From an uncultured Bacilli bacterium (GTDB lineage Bacteria > Bacillota_I > Bacilli_A > RF39 > UBA660), in contig CAQRXS010000049.1 in NCBI GenBank assembly GCA_948874605.1, forward strand, positions 1-9,362: 9,362 nt of DNA, given 5' to 3'. Under the pieces are notes generated by a model. The model worked only from the letters and a program-made list of their open reading frames with translations, ran no database searches and was not told the DNA's origin. Numbering within the stretch: the stretch's first letter is position 1; every line of letters begins with the position of its first letter. Shown in pieces: positions 1 through 5,564 of this stretch. A program made the translations under genes and the position numbers.

Positions 1-285
1 TGGTGTCCATTCTGAACCCTTTTTGGAACGAATTTCTTGATAGATCGATTCCTCAATTAAATTGACATTTTTGAATAGATCCCAAATATTTTTTGTTCCT
101 ATCCAAGGAGATTTTAAACCTTTCCAACTTTTTTCAGATGCGATAATTCTTCTAGTTGGATTCATAAATACAAAACAAATATTTGGATTTTTTACACATC
201 CTCCATTATATATAGAATTTAATTCTTGTGCTCCGTATTCTTGTTGTAATTTATCATATTCTTGTTTTAAATCATCTAATGTCAT
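1..285 (-). CDS. Uracil-DNA-glycosylase-superfamily protein, N-terminal 95 residues (runs off the left edge)
   Basis: An open frame of exactly 95 codons runs from ATG at 285 to base 1 with no stop, so the gene continues outside the window. Residues 33-44 read NPNICFVFMNPT, a hydrophobic strand ending in MNPT, which fits motif 1 of the UDG superfamily (the GxNPG/GxDPY loop that places the catalytic or water-binding Asn/Asp). Residues 54-71 carry W-K-G-L-K-S-P-W-I-G-T-K-N-I-W, a pattern I associate with small UDG-like proteins. The expected role is excision of uracil or another damaged base from DNA. The start lies 4 nt after the stop of the LiaG-like gene and has no strong Shine-Dalgarno site, so translation probably depends on coupling to that gene. 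The superfamily call is moderate; the C-terminal catalytic motif is outside the window, so activity cannot be judged. Confidence 0.6.
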   Translation of the reverse strand, partial: MTLDDLKQEYDKLQQEYGAQELNSIYNGGCVKNPNICFVFMNPTRRIIASEKSWKGLKSPWIGTKNIWDLFKNVNLIEESIYQEIRSKKGSEWTP

Positions 286-289
286 ATTT

Positions 290-1096
290 TTATTGTTCAA
301 AATCTACCCGGATTGAACCTACTCCGCCCTCAATTTCTAAAGTGTTTTTACCATTTCCTACCCAAAAATCATCATTTAAATGTTCATTTTCTATTTTAAT
401 GGATCCTAGCCCTTTTTGCGCATGAATTTTATAATCTTCTTTTTTGCCTTTTATTTTTAATTCTGTACTTCCTACGCCACAGTCAATTTTACTATATCCT
501 TGAATCACGGCTTCTATTTCAACGGCCCCAACACCGCTTTCTAGTGATAAATCTCTTAAACTTGAATCCTTAATTTTAATCTTTCCAGCTCCACCCTCAA
601 TTTTGGCTTGTTGAAATTCCGATGACTTCACTGTAACTTGACCAGCACCTTGTACTAAGTTTAGGCTTGTGGATGAGATGTTTTCTATCAAAACTCTTCC
701 AGCTCCAGATTTCATTTTTAGTTCATATAATGTTGTATTTTTGGGAACTGTCACTATAATCTTGCCTGTTTTATTCATCCAAAAACCAGACTTTTTCTCT
801 TCAATTTTTAACTGTTTTTTTTGAACTTCCGCTTTAAAATTCGAAGATACTTCGTAGCCTTCAACAGAGAATGTTTCTCCCGCGATTATTTGAATTTCTG
901 AAATAGAGTTATCAATTTCTATTGTTTCAATATCTGTAAATGTTTGAAAATAATTTTTTGTCTCTTTGGGATTTGTCCCTTCTATAATATTTGAAATGAG
1001 CGAAAAGCCAAATGTTATACCACTAAAGATTGAAAGAATAATCATAATCGCTAGAAATATAGCAAATGCTTTCACTCCTTTTTGAAATCCACTCAT
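290..1096 (-). CDS. LiaG-like membrane-anchored beta-solenoid protein (DUF4097-type)
   Basis: 268 residues. A hydrophobic segment at about 10-36 anchors the protein, and the rest is predicted outside the cell. From about residue 55 it is made of short amphipathic beta strands with recurrent Gly-Ala/Val-Gly turns. These fall at residues 131, 150, 169, 188 and 207, an exact 19-residue period, with two looser copies at 229 and 258. This is how the DUF4097/putative-adhesin family (LiaG of Bacillus is one member) builds a right-handed beta-helix. Its ATG overlaps the stop of the LiaF-like gene as ATGA (1093-1096), so the two are translationally coupled. Family members often accompany envelope-stress proteins, but their molecular function is unclear. 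I infer an envelope-stress or cell-surface role. The fold call is firm; orthology to liaG is only suggestive because liaRS is not in the window. Confidence 0.8.
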   Translation of the reverse strand: MSGFQKGVKAFAIFLAIMIILSIFSGITFGFSLISNIIEGTNPKETKNYFQTFTDIETIEIDNSISEIQIIAGETFSVEGYEVSSNFKAEVQKKQLKIEEKKSGFWMNKTGKIIVTVPKNTTLYELKMKSGAGRVLIENISSTSLNLVQGAGQVTVKSSEFQQAKIEGGAGKIKIKDSSLRDLSLESGVGAVEIEAVIQGYSKIDCGVGSTELKIKGKKEDYKIHAQKGLGSIKIENEHLNDDFWVGNGKNTLEIEGGVGSIRVDFEQ

Positions 1097-1761
1097 TTAA
1101 TATCCACTCCACCAAAAACTGCTACTGCTTCGATGTAAATTGTTTTGGTACATTTTTCACGTTCGCCGATTGAGGAATCCACTCCACCAAAAACAGGAGT
1201 TGATTTAATAGATACGTTCACATCTTTTGGAACTTTAACAGTTACACCGCCAAAAATAGAACAAATTTTAATTGCAATATCCTCTTTTATTTTGGCGTTT
1301 CTTAAATCTAATTCTACTCCACCAAATATAGCCTCAATATCGCCACCACAATATTCACTCACAATTTCTAAATCTTGACTAGAAAAAACGGCAACAATAG
1401 ATTTTTCGTCTCCCTTTCTTAAAGATTTTATTTTTTCCGTAATTTTGCGCTTCATTGTTTGTTGAAATAAAATATTTAAGCCGATTAAAATAAAGACAAC
1501 AGGGAATAAAAGTTTTGCTATTAAACCAAAAGTTATCCAACCTTGGCATGCACTCAAAAGTGCCATTCCAATTAAAAAACCAACCATATTTCCAAAATAA
1601 TCTTCCGTAAACAAACCTATAAAACAAGGAACGATTATAAATAATGTCCACCATCCTGAAAAAAATATATCAATGTTTGTAAGTTCTAGGGCATTCAACA
1701 GCCAAACTACTCCAATGATTAAAAAGCAGCACCCCCACATTATTTCACGAAATTTTTTCAT
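1093..1761 (-). CDS. LiaF-like membrane protein (envelope-stress response)
   Basis: 222 residues. The N-terminal half has four hydrophobic segments (about 8-25, 32-51, 56-72 and 78-99), followed by a basic stretch (103-117). The soluble C-terminal domain carries four FGGV motifs at residues 146, 170, 191 and 216. The strand-FGGV-strand repeat with LDLRNA (151-156) and VKVP (175-178) is the hallmark of the LiaF C-terminal domain ('cell wall-active antibiotics response'). In Bacillus, LiaF restrains the LiaS kinase of the LiaRS two-component system, which responds to lipid II-binding antibiotics. Start ATG at 1761 is preceded by AAAGGA (1771-1776), 9 nt away. It is the first gene of an operon with the LiaG-like and UDG-like genes. 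No kinase or response regulator is visible, so its partner is unknown. Confidence 0.85.
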   Translation of the reverse strand: MKKFREIMWGCCFLIIGVVWLLNALELTNIDIFFSGWWTLFIIVPCFIGLFTEDYFGNMVGFLIGMALLSACQGWITFGLIAKLLFPVVFILIGLNILFQQTMKRKITEKIKSLRKGDEKSIVAVFSSQDLEIVSEYCGGDIEAIFGGVELDLRNAKIKEDIAIKICSIFGGVTVKVPKDVNVSIKSTPVFGGVDSSIGEREKCTKTIYIEAVAVFGGVDIK

Positions 1762-1790
1762 TTAAACACTTCCTTTGTATTTCTAATTAC

Positions 1791-1821
1791 AGTATACCAT
1801 GAAGCAATACTCCTGTGTAAA
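1791..1821 (-). promoter_or_regulatory. Promoter of the LiaF-like operon (extended -10)
   Basis: On the minus strand TATACT (1791-1796) is directly preceded by TGG (1797-1799), an extended -10 element. A TTTACA (1816-1821) matches the -35 consensus at five of six bases, but the spacer is 19 nt, longer than ideal. The extended -10 could compensate. The leader would be about 25 nt and includes the AAAGGA ribosome site. Confidence 0.55.
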
Positions 1822-1914
1822 TTATTTTGCTTATGATTGATACTATTTTTTGTATCCCTTTCTAAAGTTTCAGAATTATGTTTTTCATAGAACCATTTTG
1901 TTAATAATATTTAT

Positions 1915-1956
1915 AAAAAATAAAAATGAAAAAGACTATCTATTCCTTTTTCATTT
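1915..1956 (-). terminator. Intrinsic terminator after the thioredoxin-fold gene
   Basis: An 11-bp perfect inverted repeat (arms 1924-1934 and 1946-1956, 11-nt loop) begins 6 nt after the stop codon. On the minus strand it is followed by a T-rich tract including six consecutive T (1915-1920). The stem is AT-rich, so strength is uncertain. Because both arms are A/T-rich, weak function on the opposite strand cannot be excluded. Confidence 0.75.
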
Positions 1957-1961
1957 CAAAA

Positions 1962-2693
1962 TTATTCGCAGTAATCCCCAGAAGAACAAATAGAAGAATC
2001 TATCGCAGCGAACATGGAAATATATTTTTCTTTTAGTTTACTCACTTGCTCTTCATTTAATTTGTCATAGGCTGTTTGATCTTTGTTTAAATCTACTGTT
2101 CCGACATGTGTGTCTTCAATTTTACCATTTTTTATTGCAATTACAGTTGGCATATATATTCTTTTTTCTTTTGTATCATAAGTTTTTCCATCTTTATCTT
2201 TCACCGTGTATGTATTTTTTCCTAGTACAGAATCTAGAGCTTCTAGAAGTTCATAATATCCTTCTTTTTCTACTGTCGTTTTCTCTAATTTTCCTTCTTT
2301 TACTTCCCAAACATTTCGGTATTCTGTTAGGTCTAAATAATAAACCGTATTCACGTTTCTTTCTTTTGCTACATCGATTAAAATTTCAACTGCATTTCTA
2401 CACCATGGACACCAATTTGCTCCGATATAAATCATTCCACTTTTATTTTTGATAATATCAGTAGCTTCTTTAACTGTTACGTATTTCATTGGATTTTCTT
2501 CTGGAATTGAAACCGAGTTATATTTTCCTCCGTTACTACGATCTGTGTCGTTTAGTGATTCATATTCCGATTTAAATTTTTTAGCATCTGTTGTGATATC
2601 ATTTTTCTTATAACAGAAAGCAAACAAAGCTACTCCGGCAATTAATAAAACTAGAATTCCTTTTAAAAACAGTTCTTTTTTTTGCATTTTCAT
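1962..2693 (-). CDS. Membrane-anchored thioredoxin-fold protein with CPWC motif
   Basis: 243 residues. A basic start is followed by one hydrophobic helix (about 9-27). A linker precedes a thioredoxin fold beginning near residue 70. The redox motif CPWC is at 95-98 inside GANWCPWCRN, and the conserved cis-Pro is P182 in YMPTVIAIKNG. A charged insertion (about 125-178) separates these two. Two further cysteines lie at the C-terminus (C236 and C242). The segment before the helix-end Cys (AFC) lacks a proper lipobox, so this is a transmembrane anchor, not a lipoprotein. The fold sits outside the membrane, and the expected role is thiol-disulfide exchange on exported proteins. It also resembles proteins annotated as bacteriocin-transport accessory proteins. 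ATG at 2693 was chosen over the ATG two codons later because AAAGGAG lies 7 nt upstream. It is a single-gene unit with its own promoter and terminator. Confidence 0.85.
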   Translation of the reverse strand: MKMQKKELFLKGILVLLIAGVALFAFCYKKNDITTDAKKFKSEYESLNDTDRSNGGKYNSVSIPEENPMKYVTVKEATDIIKNKSGMIYIGANWCPWCRNAVEILIDVAKERNVNTVYYLDLTEYRNVWEVKEGKLEKTTVEKEGYYELLEALDSVLGKNTYTVKDKDGKTYDTKEKRIYMPTVIAIKNGKIEDTHVGTVDLNKDQTAYDKLNEEQVSKLKEKYISMFAAIDSSICSSGDYCE

Positions 2694-2700
2694 TTTATCA

Positions 2701-2745
2701 CTCCTTTTACTCCAACATTGTATAGAAAAAGTGTAAAAAACTCAA
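2701..2745 (-). promoter_or_regulatory. Promoter and ribosome site of the thioredoxin-fold gene
   Basis: The minus strand shows TTGAGT (2740-2745), a 17-nt spacer and TACAAT (2717-2722), four and five of six matches to consensus. AAAGGAG (2701-2707) follows almost at the predicted transcription start, giving a leader of about 17 nt. The -35 element lies just past the T tract of the upstream toxin-operon terminator, so the two units are tightly packed. Confidence 0.65.
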
Positions 2746-2746
2746 G

Positions 2747-2773
2747 AAAAAAAGACTCAACTTGTGGTTGAAT
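2747..2773 (-). terminator. Intrinsic terminator of the regulator/Panacea/MazF-like operon
   Basis: On the minus strand ATTCAAC, loop CACAA and GTTGAGT form a 7-bp hairpin with one G-T wobble (2755-2773). It is followed by C and seven T (2747-2753). It begins 8 nt after the toxin stop codon, a standard intrinsic terminator. Confidence 0.8.
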
Positions 2774-2781
2774 TCTCAATT

Positions 2782-3135
2782 TTATTGTAAGTTTGTCATA
2801 ACATTTTCTTGATATAATCTGTATTTTTTTAAAAATTCTTGTCTTAAATCGGATGGCAAATCCCCAATTTTTTCTCCTAACTTACTTTTAGGGCCAGTAT
2901 AAAGCTTTGTTGTCTTAATGATTGATTCTTTTTGCAAGCCGATAGTTTTTGCAATTTCTTGCGATAATCTTATATCATAAGAACCGCATTCTGAAGATGC
3001 CGAGATGATTACATAATGAATATCTACAAACTGTAAATTATTATTTCCATCATTTCCAATCACGAGTACTGGTCTTACCTTATTAAATCCGTTGTTTGGT
3101 TTTACTGCAACATAAGTCCAAATTTCGCCAATCAC
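2782..3135 (-). CDS. PemK/MazF-like endoribonuclease toxin
   Basis: 117 residues from a GTG start. The N-terminus MIGEIW, then KVRPVLVIGND (19-29) and YVIISAS (41-47), matches the SH3-like barrel of the PemK/MazF/CcdB fold. R21 of the RPVLVI strand and a Ser at 46-48 are the best counterparts of the MazF catalytic Arg and Ser/Thr. Known members cleave mRNA and stop growth unless bound by an antitoxin. Start choice: the frame is open three codons further up to a GTG at 3144, but that codon overlaps the Shine-Dalgarno site. The GTG at 3135 has AGAGGAG (3144-3150) 8 nt upstream. Its first base is the last base of the antitoxin's TAG stop, a TAGTG coupling. It is the last gene before a strong terminator. 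Function is inferred from fold and context. Confidence 0.72.
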   Translation of the reverse strand: MIGEIWTYVAVKPNNGFNKVRPVLVIGNDGNNNLQFVDIHYVIISASSECGSYDIRLSQEIAKTIGLQKESIIKTTKLYTGPKSKLGEKIGDLPSDLRQEFLKKYRLYQENVMTNLQ

Positions 3136-3150
3136 TACTCCCACTCCTCT
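3133..3150 (-). promoter_or_regulatory. Ribosome site and TAGTG stop/start junction of the toxin
   Basis: AGAGGAG (3144-3150) sits inside the last antitoxin codons, 8 nt before GTG (3133-3135). The antitoxin stop TAG (3135-3137) shares its G with that start. This fixes the toxin start and implies that toxin synthesis is coupled to completed translation of the antitoxin. Confidence 0.7.
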
Positions 3151-3599
3151 TCATCTGGTTCAAACATACTACTAATAAAATAATTTGCAATATCGTGATT
3201 TCGTATTATATTATCGCTTTTATCCTCTTTGCTAAGATCTTTCCTAGATAAAATCCATGGTTCTTGTTTATGTGTTAATTCTTCCAAAAATTTTCCATCA
3301 TATTTGGCATATTTTTCTTTGACATAATTTACAACTTCTAGGGCATTTTCATCCAATTTTATCTCATTATATTTTTTGTTAATGGGACTAAATTTATATG
3401 TTTTATATTCTTGATAAATTGATGTTACAACTGGTCCATGAATCCAAGCTTCCATTGGTTCTTTAAATAATGGCTCATCAAAAAAAGCAAAAGAGAAACC
3501 TTGAGATAAATAAAGAAGTTTTTGTAATTTTAATGGTTCTGGGTGTACCTCGTTGATGAACCATTTTGCTATTTCTTGTGCTGAGTAACGTCCTTTCAT
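3135..3599 (-). CDS. Panacea-domain (DUF4065, SocA/GepA-like) antitoxin-like protein
   Basis: 154 residues spanning one Panacea domain from near the start. The signature is KLQKLLYLSQGFSFAF (24-39), then the acidic-aromatic stretch MEAWIHGPVV (49-58) and IYQEYKTY (61-68). The C-terminus is very acidic (FEPDEEEWE). No separate DNA-binding domain is visible. Panacea proteins are known as promiscuous antitoxins that neutralise unrelated toxins encoded next door, and SocA of Caulobacter is a relative acting as a proteolytic adaptor. The next gene encodes a MazF-like protein and overlaps the stop codon, so an antitoxin role is the simplest reading. ATG at 3599 has AAAGGGTG (3604-3611) 4 nt upstream, overlapping the stop of the regulator gene 12 nt away. 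The three genes are thus very likely one transcript. Confidence 0.8.
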   Translation of the reverse strand: MKGRYSAQEIAKWFINEVHPEPLKLQKLLYLSQGFSFAFFDEPLFKEPMEAWIHGPVVTSIYQEYKTYKFSPINKKYNEIKLDENALEVVNYVKEKYAKYDGKFLEELTHKQEPWILSRKDLSKEDKSDNIIRNHDIANYFISSMFEPDEEEWE

Positions 3600-3611
3600 A
3601 CAACACCCTTT

Positions 3612-4304
3612 CTAACTACAATTACTTTCTAATTTTAAAGGAATTTTATAAGACGATATTGTGCCGTCTTTTTTTAACGCTTCGATTTCAATAAATAAGC
3701 TATGCTCAGTATAATTTTTACAAGTGGATGCGTAATCATTTATTTGAAATTTTATCTCACTTAAATATTTTTCTAAAGTTGCATTTTTTATATTATTTTG
3801 GTCACAAGAATCAATTTTAATTTTATCGTTTTGATGTGCTTCGTATAAAGTGCATGTAAATTCTTGAAACGCTTCTGTAGATTTTTCTCCGCAGTAAGAA
3901 ACATTAGATATATAGATTGATGCTTTTTCTTTATCATAAGCCATAGATCCTGTTATTTCGAAATTCTCACAATTAGCTGAAATCGTTTTAAATTGAAAGG
4001 AGTCTTTTGATGAGTTAAACAATAAGATACCAAGTATAAGACAAACGATTAAGAATAAGCTTCCTAAAAGCCAAATTTTCTTTGTTTTTTTCTTCTTCGT
4101 ATTACCGTTTAAGAAACTTTGTATATCATAAGAATAACGATTACAAATTTCAGTTAATATTGCTATATCTGGAATGTTATAACCATTTTCCCATTTACTG
4201 ACAGCTTGGTAAGTGACACCAAAAAGACGTGCAAATTCTTGCTGAGTTAGCTTTTCTTTTTGCCTAATTTCTTTAATCATATTACCAATTTTTTCTGGAT
4301 TCAA
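3612..4304 (-). CDS. Membrane-spanning XRE-family transcriptional regulator with cysteine-rich outer domain
   Basis: 230 residues. The N-terminal XRE/Cro-type helix-turn-helix covers about 7-65 (LTQQEFARLFGVTYQAVSKW at 19-38, where the recognition helix lies). It is followed by a lysine-rich stretch (70-76) and one hydrophobic helix (about 77-97). The remaining 130 residues are predicted outside and hold six cysteines (112, 138, 151, 167, 195, 229), enough for three disulfides. I do not recognise the outer domain. The layout suggests a one-component sensor that reads an external signal and binds DNA at the membrane. The start is TTG at 4304, supported by GAAGGTG (4310-4316) 5 nt upstream. The first ATG in frame (codon 9) has no ribosome site and would cut into the HTH domain. 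It is the first gene of the operon with the Panacea and MazF-like genes, so it may control them. Confidence 0.8.
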   Translation of the reverse strand: MNPEKIGNMIKEIRQKEKLTQQEFARLFGVTYQAVSKWENGYNIPDIAILTEICNRYSYDIQSFLNGNTKKKKTKKIWLLGSLFLIVCLILGILLFNSSKDSFQFKTISANCENFEITGSMAYDKEKASIYISNVSYCGEKSTEAFQEFTCTLYEAHQNDKIKIDSCDQNNIKNATLEKYLSEIKFQINDYASTCKNYTEHSLFIEIEALKKDGTISSYKIPLKLESNCS

Positions 4305-4316
4305 AGGACCACCTTC
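4302..4316 (-). promoter_or_regulatory. Ribosome site fixing the TTG start of the XRE regulator
   Basis: GAAGGTG (4310-4316) matches the GGAGGTG core at six of seven bases and stands 5 nt before TTG (4302-4304). A rare start codon behind a strong site suggests deliberately limited translation of the regulator. Confidence 0.6.
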
Positions 4317-4327
4317 TTCTGTTTGTT

Positions 4328-4356
4328 ATTTTACTTTAAATTCAACTTTTCTTCAA
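4328..4356 (-). promoter_or_regulatory. Promoter of the regulator/Panacea/MazF-like operon
   Basis: The minus strand shows TTGAAG (4351-4356), a 17-nt spacer and TAAAAT (4328-4333), four and five of six matches to consensus. The -35 overlaps the stop codon of the carboxypeptidase gene. No terminator is visible between the two genes, so some read-through from the rarA unit is possible. Confidence 0.6.
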
Positions 4357-5564
4357 GTTTCATATTTACATCTGTGTTTTCTTTTTATGATAAAAAACAA
4401 CAATAGGATGATTATAAGAGAAAAAATATAAATTAGAGGGTGAGCATTTAAATATTTTAAGATATTAAATGAAATAGTTGTGGATAAAATAATTTCAACT
4501 TCTTTTATTTTTTCATCTTGATAAAAAATACTTAAAATACCAAGACGAGATCCTTGTTTTATAGTTGCTGTTATTTCTTGTATTCCTTCATATTTTATAC
4601 TAATATCTCTAGAATCAAAACTATTCGGTACATATTTTAAAATGCTTTCTTCTAAAGTGAAATCCACTTTTTCTATATCACTGTATTTTGTCTTTAATTC
4701 TAATATTTTGGTTCCTTTTTCTAGCAAAATCTTTTTTTCATAATTTTCTATAAAATAATCATAAATTGTTTTGGCATCATACAGATTTTTGGGATTTTGC
4801 CAATCGTTATCTGCTCTTGCTGTTACAAGCAGATAATTCGTGTCATTTTTGCTTGCTGTACTAGCAAGACAAAGACCTGCATTTTCTGTAGTACCCGTCT
4901 TTCCTCCTAATAAGTAATCCATAGATAAGCCTGTTTTTTGTAAAAATTTTTGCATACTACTTATAAATATTTTTCTTTTATTACTTGTTTGGTATTCTTT
5001 GGTTTCAAAAATATTTTTAAATGATTCATGTTGAAGAGCATCTTTTAGAATCATACCAACTTCTCTTACCGTAGAATAATGCCCTTCTTCATCTAAGCCT
5101 GTTTCATTTACAAAATTGGTATTTTGAAGTCCTAAATCTGCAGCTTTTTGGTTCATCATTTCGATAAAATGTTCTTTGCCACCTAAAATTCTTGTTAATG
5201 CTTGTGCTGCCTCTGCTCCAGATGGGAACAATAAGCCATACAATAAATCTCGAATTGTTAAGGTTTCTCCCACATAAAAGCCAGCAAGAGAAGCATTTGC
5301 TTCGTAAAGCCCTGCAAAGTCTTCAATTTTTACAGTCACAATGCTATCTAAGTTATCTACATTTTCGATAACAATAAGAGCAGTCATAATTTTGGTTAGT
5401 GAAGCAATGGAAATTACTTCGTCTGCATTTTTCTCATATAAAACGTTATCTTCATCTAAATTATAAAGAATAGCATTTTGAGAATGTATCGGAAGTTCTA
5501 GCGCTTCTACATTTAAGATGCATCCGAAAAGAAGAAGTAAGAGAAATAGATATTTATTGGTCAT
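4353..5564 (-). CDS. Membrane-anchored D-alanyl-D-alanine carboxypeptidase (peptidase S11, PBP5-like)
   Basis: 403 residues. A signal peptide (about 1-22) leads into the S11 transpeptidase fold. The active site motif SLTK is at 55-58 (nucleophile S55, base K58) and KTGT is at 222-225. The second motif reads SGA (115-117) where the family has SxN. The PBP5 C-terminal beta domain spans about 275-362, and a C-terminal hydrophobic helix (about 376-393) with a basic tail anchors the protein, where PBP5 homologues often use an amphipathic helix. It trims the terminal D-Ala from peptidoglycan stem peptides outside the membrane. The frame is open to a TTG at 5588, but the ATG at 5564 has AAGAGG (5570-5575) 5 nt upstream and gives a proper signal peptide, so I use it. 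It overlaps rarA by 11 bp and is likely co-transcribed with it. Confidence 0.9.
   Translation of the reverse strand: MTNKYLFLLLLLFGCILNVEALELPIHSQNAILYNLDEDNVLYEKNADEVISIASLTKIMTALIVIENVDNLDSIVTVKIEDFAGLYEANASLAGFYVGETLTIRDLLYGLLFPSGAEAAQALTRILGGKEHFIEMMNQKAADLGLQNTNFVNETGLDEEGHYSTVREVGMILKDALQHESFKNIFETKEYQTSNKRKIFISSMQKFLQKTGLSMDYLLGGKTGTTENAGLCLASTASKNDTNYLLVTARADNDWQNPKNLYDAKTIYDYFIENYEKKILLEKGTKILELKTKYSDIEKVDFTLEESILKYVPNSFDSRDISIKYEGIQEITATIKQGSRLGILSIFYQDEKIKEVEIILSTTISFNILKYLNAHPLIYIFSLIIILLLFFIIKRKHRCKYET

Larger units (their letters stand above)
1762..1961. other. Intergenic region between the thioredoxin-fold and LiaF-like genes
   Basis: This 200-bp gap holds the thioredoxin-gene terminator (1915-1956) and the LiaF-operon promoter (1791-1821). 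The piece between them (about 1822-1912) is AT-rich, and I see no RNA gene, repeat or operator in it. Confidence 0.6.

Noticed and set aside
62..425. Plus-strand open frames over the UDG-like and LiaG-like genes.
   Set aside because: They are antisense to convincing minus-strand genes, have low-complexity Phe/Ser/Leu-rich translations and lack ribosome sites.
1379..1654. A 91-codon minus-strand frame inside the LiaF-like gene.
   Set aside because: It lies wholly within the LiaF-like coding sequence in another frame and has no recognisable motifs.
1761..1906. A minus-strand frame of about 49 codons open through the gap before the LiaF-like gene, ending in TGA that overlaps its ATG.
   Set aside because: It has no ATG or TTG and only a GTG three codons from its stop. 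It has no ribosome site and is crossed by the LiaF-operon promoter. It could be a decayed coding remnant, but chance is as likely.
2607..2693. A lipoprotein signal in the thioredoxin-fold protein (Cys at the end of the hydrophobic segment).
   Set aside because: The residue before the Cys is Phe, which does not fit a lipobox; a transmembrane anchor is the better reading.
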